From Cytobacillus massiliigabonensis (GTDB lineage: Bacteria; Bacillota; Bacilli; Bacillales; Cytobacillaceae), in assembly GCF_900199725.1 (NCBI RefSeq), contig NZ_LT904904.1, positions 978,108 through 1,010,201 on the forward strand: a stretch of 32,094 nt of DNA, read 5' to 3'. Numbering within the stretch: position 1 is the first letter of the stretch; every line of letters starts with the position of its first letter. Under the pieces are notes generated by a model that saw nothing but the letters and a program-made list of their open reading frames with translations, was not told the origin of the DNA and did not search any database. This document shows, one piece after another, positions 9,332-17,565 of this stretch. Position numbers and translations under genes: made by a program.

Positions 9332-11287
9332 ATGGCAAATTTGAACCCTTCTATGCGTATGAAAGTGAAAAGAGACACGTTTTATCTCCCTGAACCAAAC
9401 AGAGGAGTGTATTTTCGAAACAACTTAAGTTCATTCCGTATTGAAGGCAGTGGGATCGATCAATGGATTGAGAAGTTGTTGCCGATGTTCAATGGGGAGT
9501 ATACGTTAGAGCATTTGACTAACGGATTGCCTGGCCCATACCGGGATCGAGTATATGAAATTGCAGAAGTGCTATATGCAAATGGGTATGTACGAGATTT
9601 GAGCCAAGACCTTCCGCACCAATTGTCGGATGATCAAATTAAGAAGTATGCATCTCAAATTGAATTTGTGGATAATTTAGTTGGTTCTGGGGCGGCACGT
9701 TTTCAAGTTTTCCGTCAGGCCAAAGTGTTGGCAGTTGGCTCGGGTCCTATTTTAAATTCATTGGTTTCTTCGTTGATTGAATCGGGTTTGACTAAGATCC
9801 GGGTCCTAATCACAGACAAGGTTCCGACCAATAGACAGAGGTTAAAAGAACTCGTGGAACATGTACGAAAAATAGACCCAGAGGTTGACTTAGAGGAAGT
9901 TCCGCAAAAGAAGGAGGGATGGCGAGAAATAGTGAAGCCCTTTGATTCGATTATGTATGTGAGTCAGGAGGGAGAACTAGAGGAACTTAGTCAACTTCAT
10001 ACTGTTTGCAGGGAAGAGAAGAAGTTGTTTCTTCCCGCCATATGTCTGCAGCAGGTAGGCTTAGCAGGTCCATTAGTACATCCAGATTCTGAGGTGTGTT
10101 GGGAGACAGCGTGGCGCCGTTTACACCATACTGTTTTAGTCAAAAATAAGCACCTTCCTCCCTTCTCTGCCACTCCAGGATCGTTGTTAGCCAATGTGAT
10201 CGTGTTTGAAATGTTTAAAGAGATTACAGGAGTCATGGGATTGGAACAGAGGAATAGGGTATTTCTTCTGGATTTGGATACATTGGAGGGAAACTGGCAT
10301 TCACTTTTGCCTCATCCACTGGTAACAAGCGGTATTTCTGCTGAATGGATTGAAGATGTCGAAAGCCGGCTGCAAATAGGCTTAAAGAAAGTTGATCCAG
10401 GTAAATTACTTCTTTATTTCAACCAGCTGACGTCAGAGGAATCGGGTATCTTCCATATTTGGGAGGAGGGAGATTTAAAGCAGCTTCCGTTAGCTCAGTG
10501 CCGCGTTCAGGCAGTAGACCCGTTGTCGGAGGGTCCGGCTGAGTTGATGCAAGACATTGTCTGTTCAGGTTTGACTCATGAAGAGGCACGAAGAGAAGCA
10601 GGGCTAACTGGGATTGAAATGTATATGTCCCGAATGATCAGTTTGATCGTTAATACTTTGCCAATAAATAAAAATGTTGAAGGACGTTTAGTCGTACCGG
10701 AGGAAATTGTCGGTGTTGGTGCTGGTGAATCGTTTGTGGAAGGTGTTGGCCGTGGGCTGCAAAAGTGTTTGGCAGAAGAACTTAGCAAGCAACAACTTAA
10801 TCCAAAGTATTGTGTTTCTCAAGTACAGTTGAGTTTTATAGAAGATGAGAGATGCCGGTTCTATTTAAAGGCACTGACTACGATGCGGGGAGCGCCAATT
10901 ATCGCAACAGGAAAGGAGGTATCTGGTTTTCCTGTAGTATGGGTAGGTACGAAAGATGGATGGTATGGCAGGGCAGATTTAAATATAACAATGGCGTTAC
11001 GGAAGGCATTACAGCAGGCACTTATCAAAGTACAAAACAAACCGGATTCCTCTAATGAACTAGCCTGTGAGGCAACGTCCGTACTTTTGGAAGAGAAGAT
11101 GCCGGTTAGTCTTAGCATTCCTGCGTATGAGGAGAGGATACAAGCGGACACCCTGCAGGAAGCTATGGGAATATTGGAACGGAATGGAAAACGGGTCTTA
11201 GTATTCGAAATAGAGCTTGAACCTGTTTTTAAAGAGCAGCTAGACGGAGTGTTTGGTGTTTTGCTGCTAGAGGAGGAATCACATTGA
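9332..11287 (+). CDS. Putative thiazole-containing bacteriocin maturation protein (ThiF-like partner)
   Basis: This 651-residue protein matches the ocin_ThiF-like family (TIGR03693) that accompanies YcaO enzymes in heterocycloanthracin loci. An N-terminal region (about 1-95) resembles a peptide-recognition winged-helix domain that would bind the leader. It is followed by a Rossmann-type strand with GSG (AVGSGPILNSLVSSLIESGL, about 132-152) typical of the E1/ThiF fold. The usual E1 Cys-X-X-Cys zinc pairs are not evident, so an adenylating role is doubtful and a scaffold or leader-presenting role is likelier. GGAGGAG (9321-9327) precedes the ATG. The stop overlaps the next start (TTGA), which implies translational coupling. 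Confidence 0.87.
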   Translation: MANLNPSMRMKVKRDTFYLPEPNRGVYFRNNLSSFRIEGSGIDQWIEKLLPMFNGEYTLEHLTNGLPGPYRDRVYEIAEVLYANGYVRDLSQDLPHQLSDDQIKKYASQIEFVDNLVGSGAARFQVFRQAKVLAVGSGPILNSLVSSLIESGLTKIRVLITDKVPTNRQRLKELVEHVRKIDPEVDLEEVPQKKEGWREIVKPFDSIMYVSQEGELEELSQLHTVCREEKKLFLPAICLQQVGLAGPLVHPDSEVCWETAWRRLHHTVLVKNKHLPPFSATPGSLLANVIVFEMFKEITGVMGLEQRNRVFLLDLDTLEGNWHSLLPHPLVTSGISAEWIEDVESRLQIGLKKVDPGKLLLYFNQLTSEESGIFHIWEEGDLKQLPLAQCRVQAVDPLSEGPAELMQDIVCSGLTHEEARREAGLTGIEMYMSRMISLIVNTLPINKNVEGRLVVPEEIVGVGAGESFVEGVGRGLQKCLAEELSKQQLNPKYCVSQVQLSFIEDERCRFYLKALTTMRGAPIIATGKEVSGFPVVWVGTKDGWYGRADLNITMALRKALQQALIKVQNKPDSSNELACEATSVLLEEKMPVSLSIPAYEERIQADTLQEAMGILERNGKRVLVFEIELEPVFKEQLDGVFGVLLLEEESH

Positions 11288-13230
11288 GTTCCTTCGTTTG
11301 GGTTATCGGAGAAGGCGTGCTGGCGGACCTCGTAAGTGAGGAACTATCAGCATACCAACATGTTATTCGTAAGACCAATTTTGAAGAAGAAGTTCCCAAA
11401 AATACTGATTTTGCCCTTGTTTTGAATGATGGTTGGGAACCCTCTGTTCATCGAAAGGCGGAAGAAGTGTTACGAAAGACTGGTACGCCCTGGCTAAGAG
11501 GCTTCATTTCATTTGGAGAGGGAGTAGTTGGTCCGCTCGTACGTCCAGGTGCAGCTGGTTGCTCTCAATGTGCGGACATGAGGCGTCTCAAGGGAGGACG
11601 TGACCGGACAGAAATGTGGGAGGTACAACAGAGTCTGGCTGTGGCAGGAGGAATGAAAAGTGACCCGTGGGCTTCAAGAACTGGACTATTGCAAATGGCT
11701 TACCTGATTGGGCATGAGGTACAAAATTTATTACAAGGTGACATGGCTTATTCGGAAGGCAGGGTGTATTTAATTGACTTGAAAACACTGAAATGTTCTT
11801 TGCATTCCTTTCTGCCAGACCCGTTGTGTCCGATCTGTAGTCGATTACCCGACGATTCACAGACATTAGCCCGAATTTCACTGCAGCCAAGTCCGAAAAT
11901 CAGCTCGAGCAGTTTCCGCTGCCGGCCATTGGATGAGATGAAAAAGGTTATTCTTAAAGACTATCTGGATAATCGTACTGGCCTTTTGAATAGTAGAATG
12001 TATGATCTAGTCACTCCATTTGCTGATGCGAGTGTCAATCTGCCTATGTTTGCTGGGGACGAGGGAACAGCTGGCCGGACTCATACATACGCAGAAAGCG
12101 TGTTGACAGCCATTTTAGAGGGATTGGAGCGGTACTGCGGTTTGGAGCCGCGTGGCAAACGGACAGTCATTCATGATAGTTTTCGTAACCTGGAACATCA
12201 AGCGCTCAATCCATTGAAGGTAGGGGTACATGCAAAGGAACAATATGCGCAGTCTGGTTTTCCGTTTAAATCGTTTGATCCTTCACGTTCTATAAATTGG
12301 GTATGGGGTTATTCACTGTTAGAAGAGCGTCCAATTCTAGTTCCAGAGCTCCTCGCCTATTACAGTGTTGGATGTGGGTCACAAGGTTTTATCTATGAAA
12401 CTTCCAATGGATGTGCGCTTGGAGGAAGTTTAGAGGAGGCCATTTTCTACGGAATTATGGAAGTGGTCGAACGTGATTCATTCCTTATGACTTGGTACGC
12501 GAAGCTAAACCTTCCAAGACTCGATCCTTTTACAGCTGACGACCAGGAGTTGGAATTAATGGTCGAACGGATGCGAGCGGTCGCTGGGTATGATTTGTAT
12601 TTGTATAACTCCACGATGGAACATGGTATTCCAAGTATTTGGGCAATGGCTAAAAACAGAAAAGTAAAGGGATTGAATCTTATATGTGCTGCCGGAGCAC
12701 ATCTGGATCCGGTACGGGCAGTGAAAAGCGCGGTTCACGAACTTGCTGGAATGATGCTGAACCTTGATGAAAAATTTGATGCGAACTACGAGGAGTATGA
12801 AAGAATGCTGCATGATTCTTCCCTTGTACGCCAGATGGATGACCACGGCATGTTATACGGTTTGCCGCAAGCAGAAGAACGCTTAAGCTTTTTGCTTGAT
12901 GACAATGGTGCAATGCGGACTTTTAAGGAGGAGTTTAAGTGGAAGTCGAATCATACGGATCTTACCGGTGATTTGCAAGACATCCTTCAGGTGTTCCGAC
13001 AGCTAAACCTTGATGTAATTATAGTAGACCAGACGACACCGGAAACGAGACGAAACGGATTGTATTGCGTAAAAGTACTAATTCCGGGGATGCTGCCAAT
13101 GACATTCGGACATCACCTTACCCGTCTGACAGGGCTTGAGAGGGTACTTCGCGTCCCTATGGAGCTTGGGTATACAAATAAACCATTGACACGAGAACAA
13201 CTCAATCCACATCCGCATCCGTTTCCTTAA
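11284..13230 (+). CDS. YcaO-type azoline-forming cyclodehydratase (docking domain plus YcaO fusion)
   Basis: This enzyme uses ATP to cyclise Cys (and Ser/Thr) side chains of the precursor onto the backbone, forming thiazoline or oxazoline rings. The N-terminal half (about 1-200) has a short Rossmann-like start and two Cys-X-X-Cys pairs, Cys93/Cys96 and Cys182/Cys185, that would bind one zinc. The YcaO domain (about 230-648) contains ESVLTAILEGLERYCGL with the Glu residues expected to bind Mg-ATP, and later EVVERDSF. The protein ends in PHPFP, the PXPXP C-terminus typical of TOMM YcaO enzymes. The start is TTG overlapping the previous stop, with GAGGAGGA seven bases before it. Size and order match the SagC/SagD fusion seen in Bacillus loci. 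Confidence 0.93.
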   Translation: MSSFVWVIGEGVLADLVSEELSAYQHVIRKTNFEEEVPKNTDFALVLNDGWEPSVHRKAEEVLRKTGTPWLRGFISFGEGVVGPLVRPGAAGCSQCADMRRLKGGRDRTEMWEVQQSLAVAGGMKSDPWASRTGLLQMAYLIGHEVQNLLQGDMAYSEGRVYLIDLKTLKCSLHSFLPDPLCPICSRLPDDSQTLARISLQPSPKISSSSFRCRPLDEMKKVILKDYLDNRTGLLNSRMYDLVTPFADASVNLPMFAGDEGTAGRTHTYAESVLTAILEGLERYCGLEPRGKRTVIHDSFRNLEHQALNPLKVGVHAKEQYAQSGFPFKSFDPSRSINWVWGYSLLEERPILVPELLAYYSVGCGSQGFIYETSNGCALGGSLEEAIFYGIMEVVERDSFLMTWYAKLNLPRLDPFTADDQELELMVERMRAVAGYDLYLYNSTMEHGIPSIWAMAKNRKVKGLNLICAAGAHLDPVRAVKSAVHELAGMMLNLDEKFDANYEEYERMLHDSSLVRQMDDHGMLYGLPQAEERLSFLLDDNGAMRTFKEEFKWKSNHTDLTGDLQDILQVFRQLNLDVIIVDQTTPETRRNGLYCVKVLIPGMLPMTFGHHLTRLTGLERVLRVPMELGYTNKPLTREQLNPHPHPFP

Positions 13231-13251
13231 GCAGTGATTAGGAGGTAGAGA

Positions 13252-14829
13252 ATGAGTCTGGAAAAATTTCTGCACAATCTTCATTTTGATATTGATAAGG
13301 CAAATCAGCCGAACTGGGAAGCTGATTGGGAGGATGCGCCGCTTGCTTATAAACTCTACCGTGGATTACCGGTTGTTCCATTGTCTACGGAAGTACCGCT
13401 GACGCTTACAGGAGAAGAATCTCCCGCAAGACTGGATCTTAATAGAATCGGTCATTTTCTCTGGTATGTATTCGGTTTTACTCAATTGAGCCAATCAGTC
13501 TTTCCCATGGATTCCACAGAGGAAGATTCCTACCCTTTGCAGTCGTATCGGCGGTTTGCTCCTTCTGGCGGAGCCTTGTACCCTAATGAATTGTACGTGT
13601 ATTTGAAGGTGGAGGGACTCCGTGATGGAGTCTATCATTATGATGCAGCACACCATAGCCTGGTATTGCTGAGGGAAGGGAATTTTGATTCTTATATTGA
13701 AAAGGCTCTGGGCAATCGGTGTGACATCTCCTCGTGTTTTGGCGTTGTCTTTGTGTCGACAATGTTCTGGAAAAATTTCTTTAAATACAACAACTTTGCG
13801 TATCGGCTCCAAGGGTTGGATGCTGGTGTGCTGATTGGACAGTTAATGGAGGTAGCGAAACGGTTTGGCTTCGCCTCAGGGGTGTACTTTCAATTTCTTG
13901 ATACCGCAATCAATCATTTGCTTGGACTATCCGAACAAGAGGAAAGCGTCTACAGTGTAATCCCACTATCGGTAGAACCCACGAACTGGTCTACTAACGG
14001 AAGGGACCTTTACGAAAATGTTCTATCGGAGGAATTGAGACAAGAGCTGCCAGCGATTCACCCAGAACATTTCGAGCGGTCACTTAATGTCAGAGAATAT
14101 CCGATGATCACTGCGATGAACGAAGCTTCTAAGCTGGATTCCACATGGACATTTCGGGTGAATGAGGGGAGGGGGATTGCGGAATGTGTGGATCCCGGAG
14201 TGGTATTACCTCATATAGAGCCCCTGTCGTATGATCTGGCCGAGACCTGCAAAAACCGATTTTCTCCCGACATAGATTTCGTTTTGGGGATGGTAAGTCA
14301 ACAACAACTGGCTACCCTACTTCTAGAAGCAACGGCTTCTTTTCCATACCGAAATGATTTGGATGAAGCATATAGAAGCTGCTTCCCTCGTGTAACAATT
14401 TACAGCTGTTTATATAATGTTGAAGGCATTTCAAATGGGGCTTACTATTATGACAGCAAAGAACACATGCTAAGAGAAATTTGCCCAGGAGACCATCGAC
14501 TCCATTTGCAGACTGGCATGTCTCTGGATAATGTAAATTTGCTCCAAGTACCACTTTGCCTTCATGTGGCTGGTGACAAGGAATTCTATAAAAAAGAACT
14601 AGGATACAGGGGATATCGAATCCAACAGATGGAAGCAGGCATGCTCGTGCAGCGATTGCTATTGGCTGCATCAGCTCTCGGGATGGGTGGGCACCCGCTT
14701 CTTGGATTTGATGCGAATTCTAGTGATGAACTCTATAAAATGGATGAGCAAGGAAAGACCAGCCTAATCCAAATTCCAATTGGTCTCTACCGCTCTCGCC
14801 CTTGGCTGAGGGGAAGTTTGCACAGCTAA
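13252..14829 (+). CDS. sagB: SagB-type FMN-dependent azoline dehydrogenase
   Basis: This enzyme oxidises azolines to aromatic thiazoles and oxazoles using FMN. The 525-residue chain holds two nitroreductase-like halves. The first (about 70-245) has RRFAPSGGALYPNELYVYL and later NNFAYRLQGLDAGVLIGQLM, both family hallmarks. The second (about 345-515) has YRNDLDEAYRSCFPRV and YRGYRIQQMEAGMLVQRLLL. The duplication is usual for the long Bacillus SagB form. AGGAGG lies in the 21-base gap after the YcaO gene, so all three enzymes form one operon. No peptidase, exporter or immunity gene follows before the IS element. Confidence 0.92.
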   Translation: MSLEKFLHNLHFDIDKANQPNWEADWEDAPLAYKLYRGLPVVPLSTEVPLTLTGEESPARLDLNRIGHFLWYVFGFTQLSQSVFPMDSTEEDSYPLQSYRRFAPSGGALYPNELYVYLKVEGLRDGVYHYDAAHHSLVLLREGNFDSYIEKALGNRCDISSCFGVVFVSTMFWKNFFKYNNFAYRLQGLDAGVLIGQLMEVAKRFGFASGVYFQFLDTAINHLLGLSEQEESVYSVIPLSVEPTNWSTNGRDLYENVLSEELRQELPAIHPEHFERSLNVREYPMITAMNEASKLDSTWTFRVNEGRGIAECVDPGVVLPHIEPLSYDLAETCKNRFSPDIDFVLGMVSQQQLATLLLEATASFPYRNDLDEAYRSCFPRVTIYSCLYNVEGISNGAYYYDSKEHMLREICPGDHRLHLQTGMSLDNVNLLQVPLCLHVAGDKEFYKKELGYRGYRIQQMEAGMLVQRLLLAASALGMGGHPLLGFDANSSDELYKMDEQGKTSLIQIPIGLYRSRPWLRGSLHS

Positions 14830-15002
14830 TTCACTTTAAATGTTTCACCCCTTTTCCCATACCGTCTCAAGTTTCTTTATTAAAACTAAATGTTTCAAAA
14901 CAAGTCGGGAATGCGGTGTAAAAATAGCAAAAATTTATTTCGGCGACAACTTGATAATTACAAGAAAATAAATGAGTAAAAAAAAGAAAAAACCCTTGAT
15001 AT
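14830..15002. other. Right end of the bacteriocin island: arm-type repeat and half of a terminator
   Basis: No gene fits here. TTCGGCGACAACTT at 14939-14952 is an exact copy of 16340-16353 next to the integrase stop. AAAAAACCCTTG at 14987-14998 is the left arm of a terminator whose right arm is at 16156-16166, beyond the IS. Confidence 0.6.
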
Positions 15003-15038
15003 TGAAGTGACCCCTTAAAGTTAGACACGGTTATTTCA

Positions 15039-15604
15039 TCAGGCAGCTTGAGTAAAATGAGTTCGGTATTGCACCGGACTCATTTTTAATTTTGCCTTCA
15101 TCCGTTTCGTATTATAGTAATTGATATATTTTTCTAATTCTATTTTAAAATGTTCTACACTTTCAACTTCCTTTAAGTATAGGAATTCCGACTTCATAAT
15201 ACCAAAGAAGTTCTCCATCACCGAGTTATCGTAAGCTGTAAAATGGCGGTCTAAGATATTGGGTGCAATTTTACCAACCGCACCTTTATACGATTTATAT
15301 TTTTTCATACGCACTAAGCATCTTAAACCTAACTCTTTCATGATGCGTTGAACCTTCTTATGATTCACTTTTTGTCCACGATTCGATAGCTCATCGCGAA
15401 TACGACGGTACCCATAATGACCTTCGTGTTTCTCATAAATCGCTTTGATTTCCACTTTCAAATTGGCAGCTGGATCTGGTTGATTCATTCGCTTCACTAA
15501 ATCATAATACGTGCTGCGTGGGATACCAGCGAGTTTCACAAGTGCTTTCACCGGATATTTATGCCTTAATTCATAGACTACTTGCGCTTTGTCTTGCTTG
15601 GTGA
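15039..15604 (-). pseudogene. IS3-family transposase OrfB with the catalytic core deleted
   Basis: The reading frame opens at the frameshift site (about 15604). It runs through KAQVVYELRHKYPVKALVKL, an HTH_21-like region with HYGYRRIRDELSNRG, and then NILDRHFTA. There it jumps directly to YDNSVMENFFG near 15235. A normal OrfB has about 100 residues between these points, including the first two Asp residues of the DDE triad. Only the Glu of VMENFFG remains. The deletion is in frame, so the protein is still readable to its stop but should not cut DNA. The C-terminal part (EKYINYYNTKRMKAKLKMSP) is intact. An internal ATG at 15551 is not the native start. Confidence 0.85.
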
Positions 15605-16096
15605 TTTTCCCTTGTTTTGAACTAAGGCATTCAACTTTTTTAAATACTCGTTTTCCATTTCGAGCTGTTTGATGCGTGCTTCAAGTGTTTTAATAGAGTC
15701 CTCAGTGGATGCTTGTTTTGGTTGTTTGTTTGAAACGTTTTTCATAGATGGACGCCCCTTTTTCTTCGACTGAAGGGCAGAAATTCCTTGTGTTTCAAAT
15801 TGCTTTTTCCAAGCAGGAATTGTTGAAGGAGCTGCTATTTTAAAGACAGCTGCTGATTCGTTAAAGGACGTACCATTTTCAGTCATAAAATTTAGTACGT
15901 CTAGTTTAAACTCTTGAGTGTAATTTGTACATCGTTTAATGAAGGCTTTAACGCCATTATGTTCATATTGTTTCACCCATGTTAAAAGATTACGGTGAGT
16001 AACTCCTATTTCTTTACCAATATCTCTTGTACTCTCATTGCCATTTAAATATCTTTTTACAGCTTCTAACTTCTCTTCTACACTAAATTTAGCCAT
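15578..16096 (-). CDS. IS3-family transposase OrfA (helix-turn-helix subunit)
   Basis: The 172-residue protein binds the IS ends. Two helix-turn-helix units are visible: residues 1-50 (VEEKLEAVKRYLNGNESTRD then GVTHRNLLTWVKQY) and about 60-110 (FKLDVLNFMTENGTSFNESA then PSTIPAWKKQF). A leucine-zipper-like coiled coil follows near the end (SIKTLEARIKQLEMENEYLK). The C-terminus SKTKRK overlaps the orfB frame. A GGAGGTGCAG ribosome site lies upstream. The reading frame looks intact. Confidence 0.9.
   Translation of the reverse strand: MAKFSVEEKLEAVKRYLNGNESTRDIGKEIGVTHRNLLTWVKQYEHNGVKAFIKRCTNYTQEFKLDVLNFMTENGTSFNESAAVFKIAAPSTIPAWKKQFETQGISALQSKKKGRPSMKNVSNKQPKQASTEDSIKTLEARIKQLEMENEYLKKLNALVQNKGKSPSKTKRK
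15605..15611 (-). promoter_or_regulatory. Programmed -1 frameshift heptamer G GGA AAA of the IS
   Basis: On the reverse strand orfA reads AAG GGA AAA TCA. Slipping back one base gives ATC ACC AAG CAA GAC AAA, which is exactly the orfB frame. This X-XXY-YYZ site is the standard way IS3 elements make the OrfAB fusion. Confidence 0.75.
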
Positions 16097-16170
16097 AGAA
16101 AAACTGCACCTCCAATTGTTAGTTGGTGTCTAACAATGGGGGTGCAGCTCATATACAAGGTTTTTTCATA

Positions 16171-16212
16171 TGGAGCATAGGGGGCTCGAACCCCTGACCT
16201 CTACGCTGCCAG
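16171..16212 (-). other. Attachment site: 3' 42 nt of a tRNA-Ala(GGC) gene
   Basis: On the reverse strand the segment reads from the anticodon loop (CTGGCAG, anticodon GGC) through the 3' anticodon stem CGTAG, variable loop AGGTC, T-arm AGGGG-TTCGAGC-CCCCT and acceptor strand ATGCTCC-A. The T at position 70 fits the G3-U70 identity pair of tRNA-Ala. Upstream of CTGGCAG the sequence no longer fits a tRNA, so this is a fragment and not a gene. The integrase gene lies 140 bases away. An intact tRNA-Ala is expected at the other end of the element, outside the window. Confidence 0.85.
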
Positions 16213-16315
16213 TGCACATGACAGTACTGGAATGAAACAAATGTTCCTAGTTAAAGTCAATTGTATCAAGGGTTTATTAGGATGGTTATAGGTTCCTATA
16301 GGATACAAAATGAAG

Positions 16316-16353
16316 GTTGTCGCCGAAGTTCGGCGACAGTTCGGCGACAACTT
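16316..16353. repeat. Clustered GGCGACA repeats by the integrase stop (terminator or integrase arm sites)
   Basis: GTTGTCGCCGAA (16316-16327) is followed by GTTCGGCGACA twice in tandem (16328-16338 and 16339-16349). The first unit can pair with either copy. It may act as the terminator of the leftward operon, though without a clear T-run, or as arm-type sites for integrase. A further exact TTCGGCGACAACTT lies at 14939-14952 on the other side of the tRNA fragment. Confidence 0.6.
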
Positions 16354-17551
16354 ATGAATTCGATACTTTAGACTTCTTAGTAAAAAGATCATCTAACTTA
16401 TTTGCAGCTTCTTGATCTGCTTTTCTTAAGACATGACCATATGTGTTCATTGTTACTCGTATATCTGAATGACCTAAACGCTCCGAAATAATTTTTGCGT
16501 GGACCCCTTGGTTTATTAAAAGAGTAGCAGATGTATGTCTGAGATCATGGAGTTTGATATATCTTACTCCTACTCTTTTGGTAAAACGTGTCCACCATGT
16601 AGTTGGAGTATCTGGATAAAAGTGAGTGCCATCTTCATTACAGAAGACCCATTTATACTTCTCCTCAACCCACATATCCCTCATTTTCATTTTTTCTTTC
16701 TTCCAGTGAAGGTGGTACGATTCAAATTCATTAATGACAGATGAAGGAAGAGAAATTAAACGTTTGGATTTCTTTGATTTAGGTCCTTTGATTACTGGAC
16801 CTTTTCTTCCTTTTGTAATAGCTTGCTTTATATCAATTGTTCCTTTATCAAAGTTTACCATAGGCCATTCCAATCCTAGTGCCTCGCTTCGTCTTAATCC
16901 AGCTGCCAAAACGAGTGTTAAAAACATTCTCCAATGAAAAGGCTCATTCTCTGCAGCAATAAATAAAGCTGAAATTTCATCTTCGTCATATACGTTTACT
17001 TCTTGATCTTCATTTATTCGAGGCTTTTTAACTGTGTTAACTGGATTATCTTTAATGATTTTCCACTCCACAGCACGTTCAAAAATATTCCTTAATGCTA
17101 AGTAAATATCTTGCTTGGTTCGCTCGGAAAGCAGTTTATCACTACCGTCTGCTCTTTTTGCTTTATCAAGTAAATTTATTATGTGCATTGGTTTTATTTG
17201 AATTAACATCATATGGCCAATTGCGGGTAATATATGATTTTTAATATGAGATAAATAGTTTGCCAGTGTAGTTTCTGCTAGTTCTTTTACAGCATATTTA
17301 GTTTCCCAATCTGTAACAAATAACTCTAATGTTAATTTCTCTGGTGCAATATACTCGCCAGCTTCAACCTCAGTTTTAAATTTATGATATTCTGCTTCTA
17401 GATAATCATTTAATTTCTTTTTAGTTTTCAAAAGTGCTTTATCTTCTATTTTGATTGTCTTATAACGCCGTTCTCTTTTTCCATTAGCATCGTATCCAGC
17501 TTCTACAGTAAGAACAAATGATTTTTCTCCTCTTGGGCGGATGTTTGCCAT
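16352..17551 (-). CDS. int: Phage-type tyrosine integrase
   Basis: This enzyme recombines attP and attB, here the tRNA-Ala 3' end. The 399-residue protein has an N-terminal arm-binding domain (about 1-60, RPRGEKSFVLTVEAGYDANG), a core-binding SAM-like domain (about 72-165) and a catalytic domain (about 185-385). Its residues are Arg220 (AAGLRRSEAL), His335 and Arg338 (HDLRHTSATLL), His361 (LGHSDIRVT) and the nucleophile Tyr371 (MNTYGH). A GGAGGT ribosome site precedes the ATG. It is the last gene of the leftward lysogeny operon, and its stop lies 140 bases from the attachment site. Confidence 0.95.
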   Translation of the reverse strand: MANIRPRGEKSFVLTVEAGYDANGKRERRYKTIKIEDKALLKTKKKLNDYLEAEYHKFKTEVEAGEYIAPEKLTLELFVTDWETKYAVKELAETTLANYLSHIKNHILPAIGHMMLIQIKPMHIINLLDKAKRADGSDKLLSERTKQDIYLALRNIFERAVEWKIIKDNPVNTVKKPRINEDQEVNVYDEDEISALFIAAENEPFHWRMFLTLVLAAGLRRSEALGLEWPMVNFDKGTIDIKQAITKGRKGPVIKGPKSKKSKRLISLPSSVINEFESYHLHWKKEKMKMRDMWVEEKYKWVFCNEDGTHFYPDTPTTWWTRFTKRVGVRYIKLHDLRHTSATLLINQGVHAKIISERLGHSDIRVTMNTYGHVLRKADQEAANKLDDLFTKKSKVSNS

Positions 17552-17565
17552 CGTTTTACCTCCAT

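Larger units (their letters stand above)
15003..16151 (-). mobile_element. IS3-family (IS150-like) insertion sequence, internally deleted
   Basis: The ends are TGAAGTGACCCC at 15003 and, on the reverse strand from 16151, TGAGCTGCACCCCC. Both end in GTTAGACAC, and the 26-base ends agree at 18 positions. A 3-bp TAT repeat flanks the element (15000-15002 and 16152-16154), as IS3 elements make. It carries orfA and a truncated orfB on the reverse strand. At 1149 bp it is about 300 bp shorter than a complete element of this type, which agrees with the orfB deletion. Confidence 0.88.
14987..16166. terminator. Rho-independent terminator split by the IS insertion
   Basis: AAAAAACCCTTG (14987-14998) and CAAGGTTTTTT (16156-16166) would form a hairpin with an ATATA loop if the IS and one TAT copy were removed. 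On the reverse strand this follows the tRNA-Ala 3' end exactly as the 8650-8686 hairpin follows the left tRNA fragment. One C is bulged. Confidence 0.75.

Noticed and set aside
16171..16212. A functional tRNA gene
   Set aside because: Only the 3' half from the anticodon loop is present. The D-arm and the 5' acceptor strand are missing.
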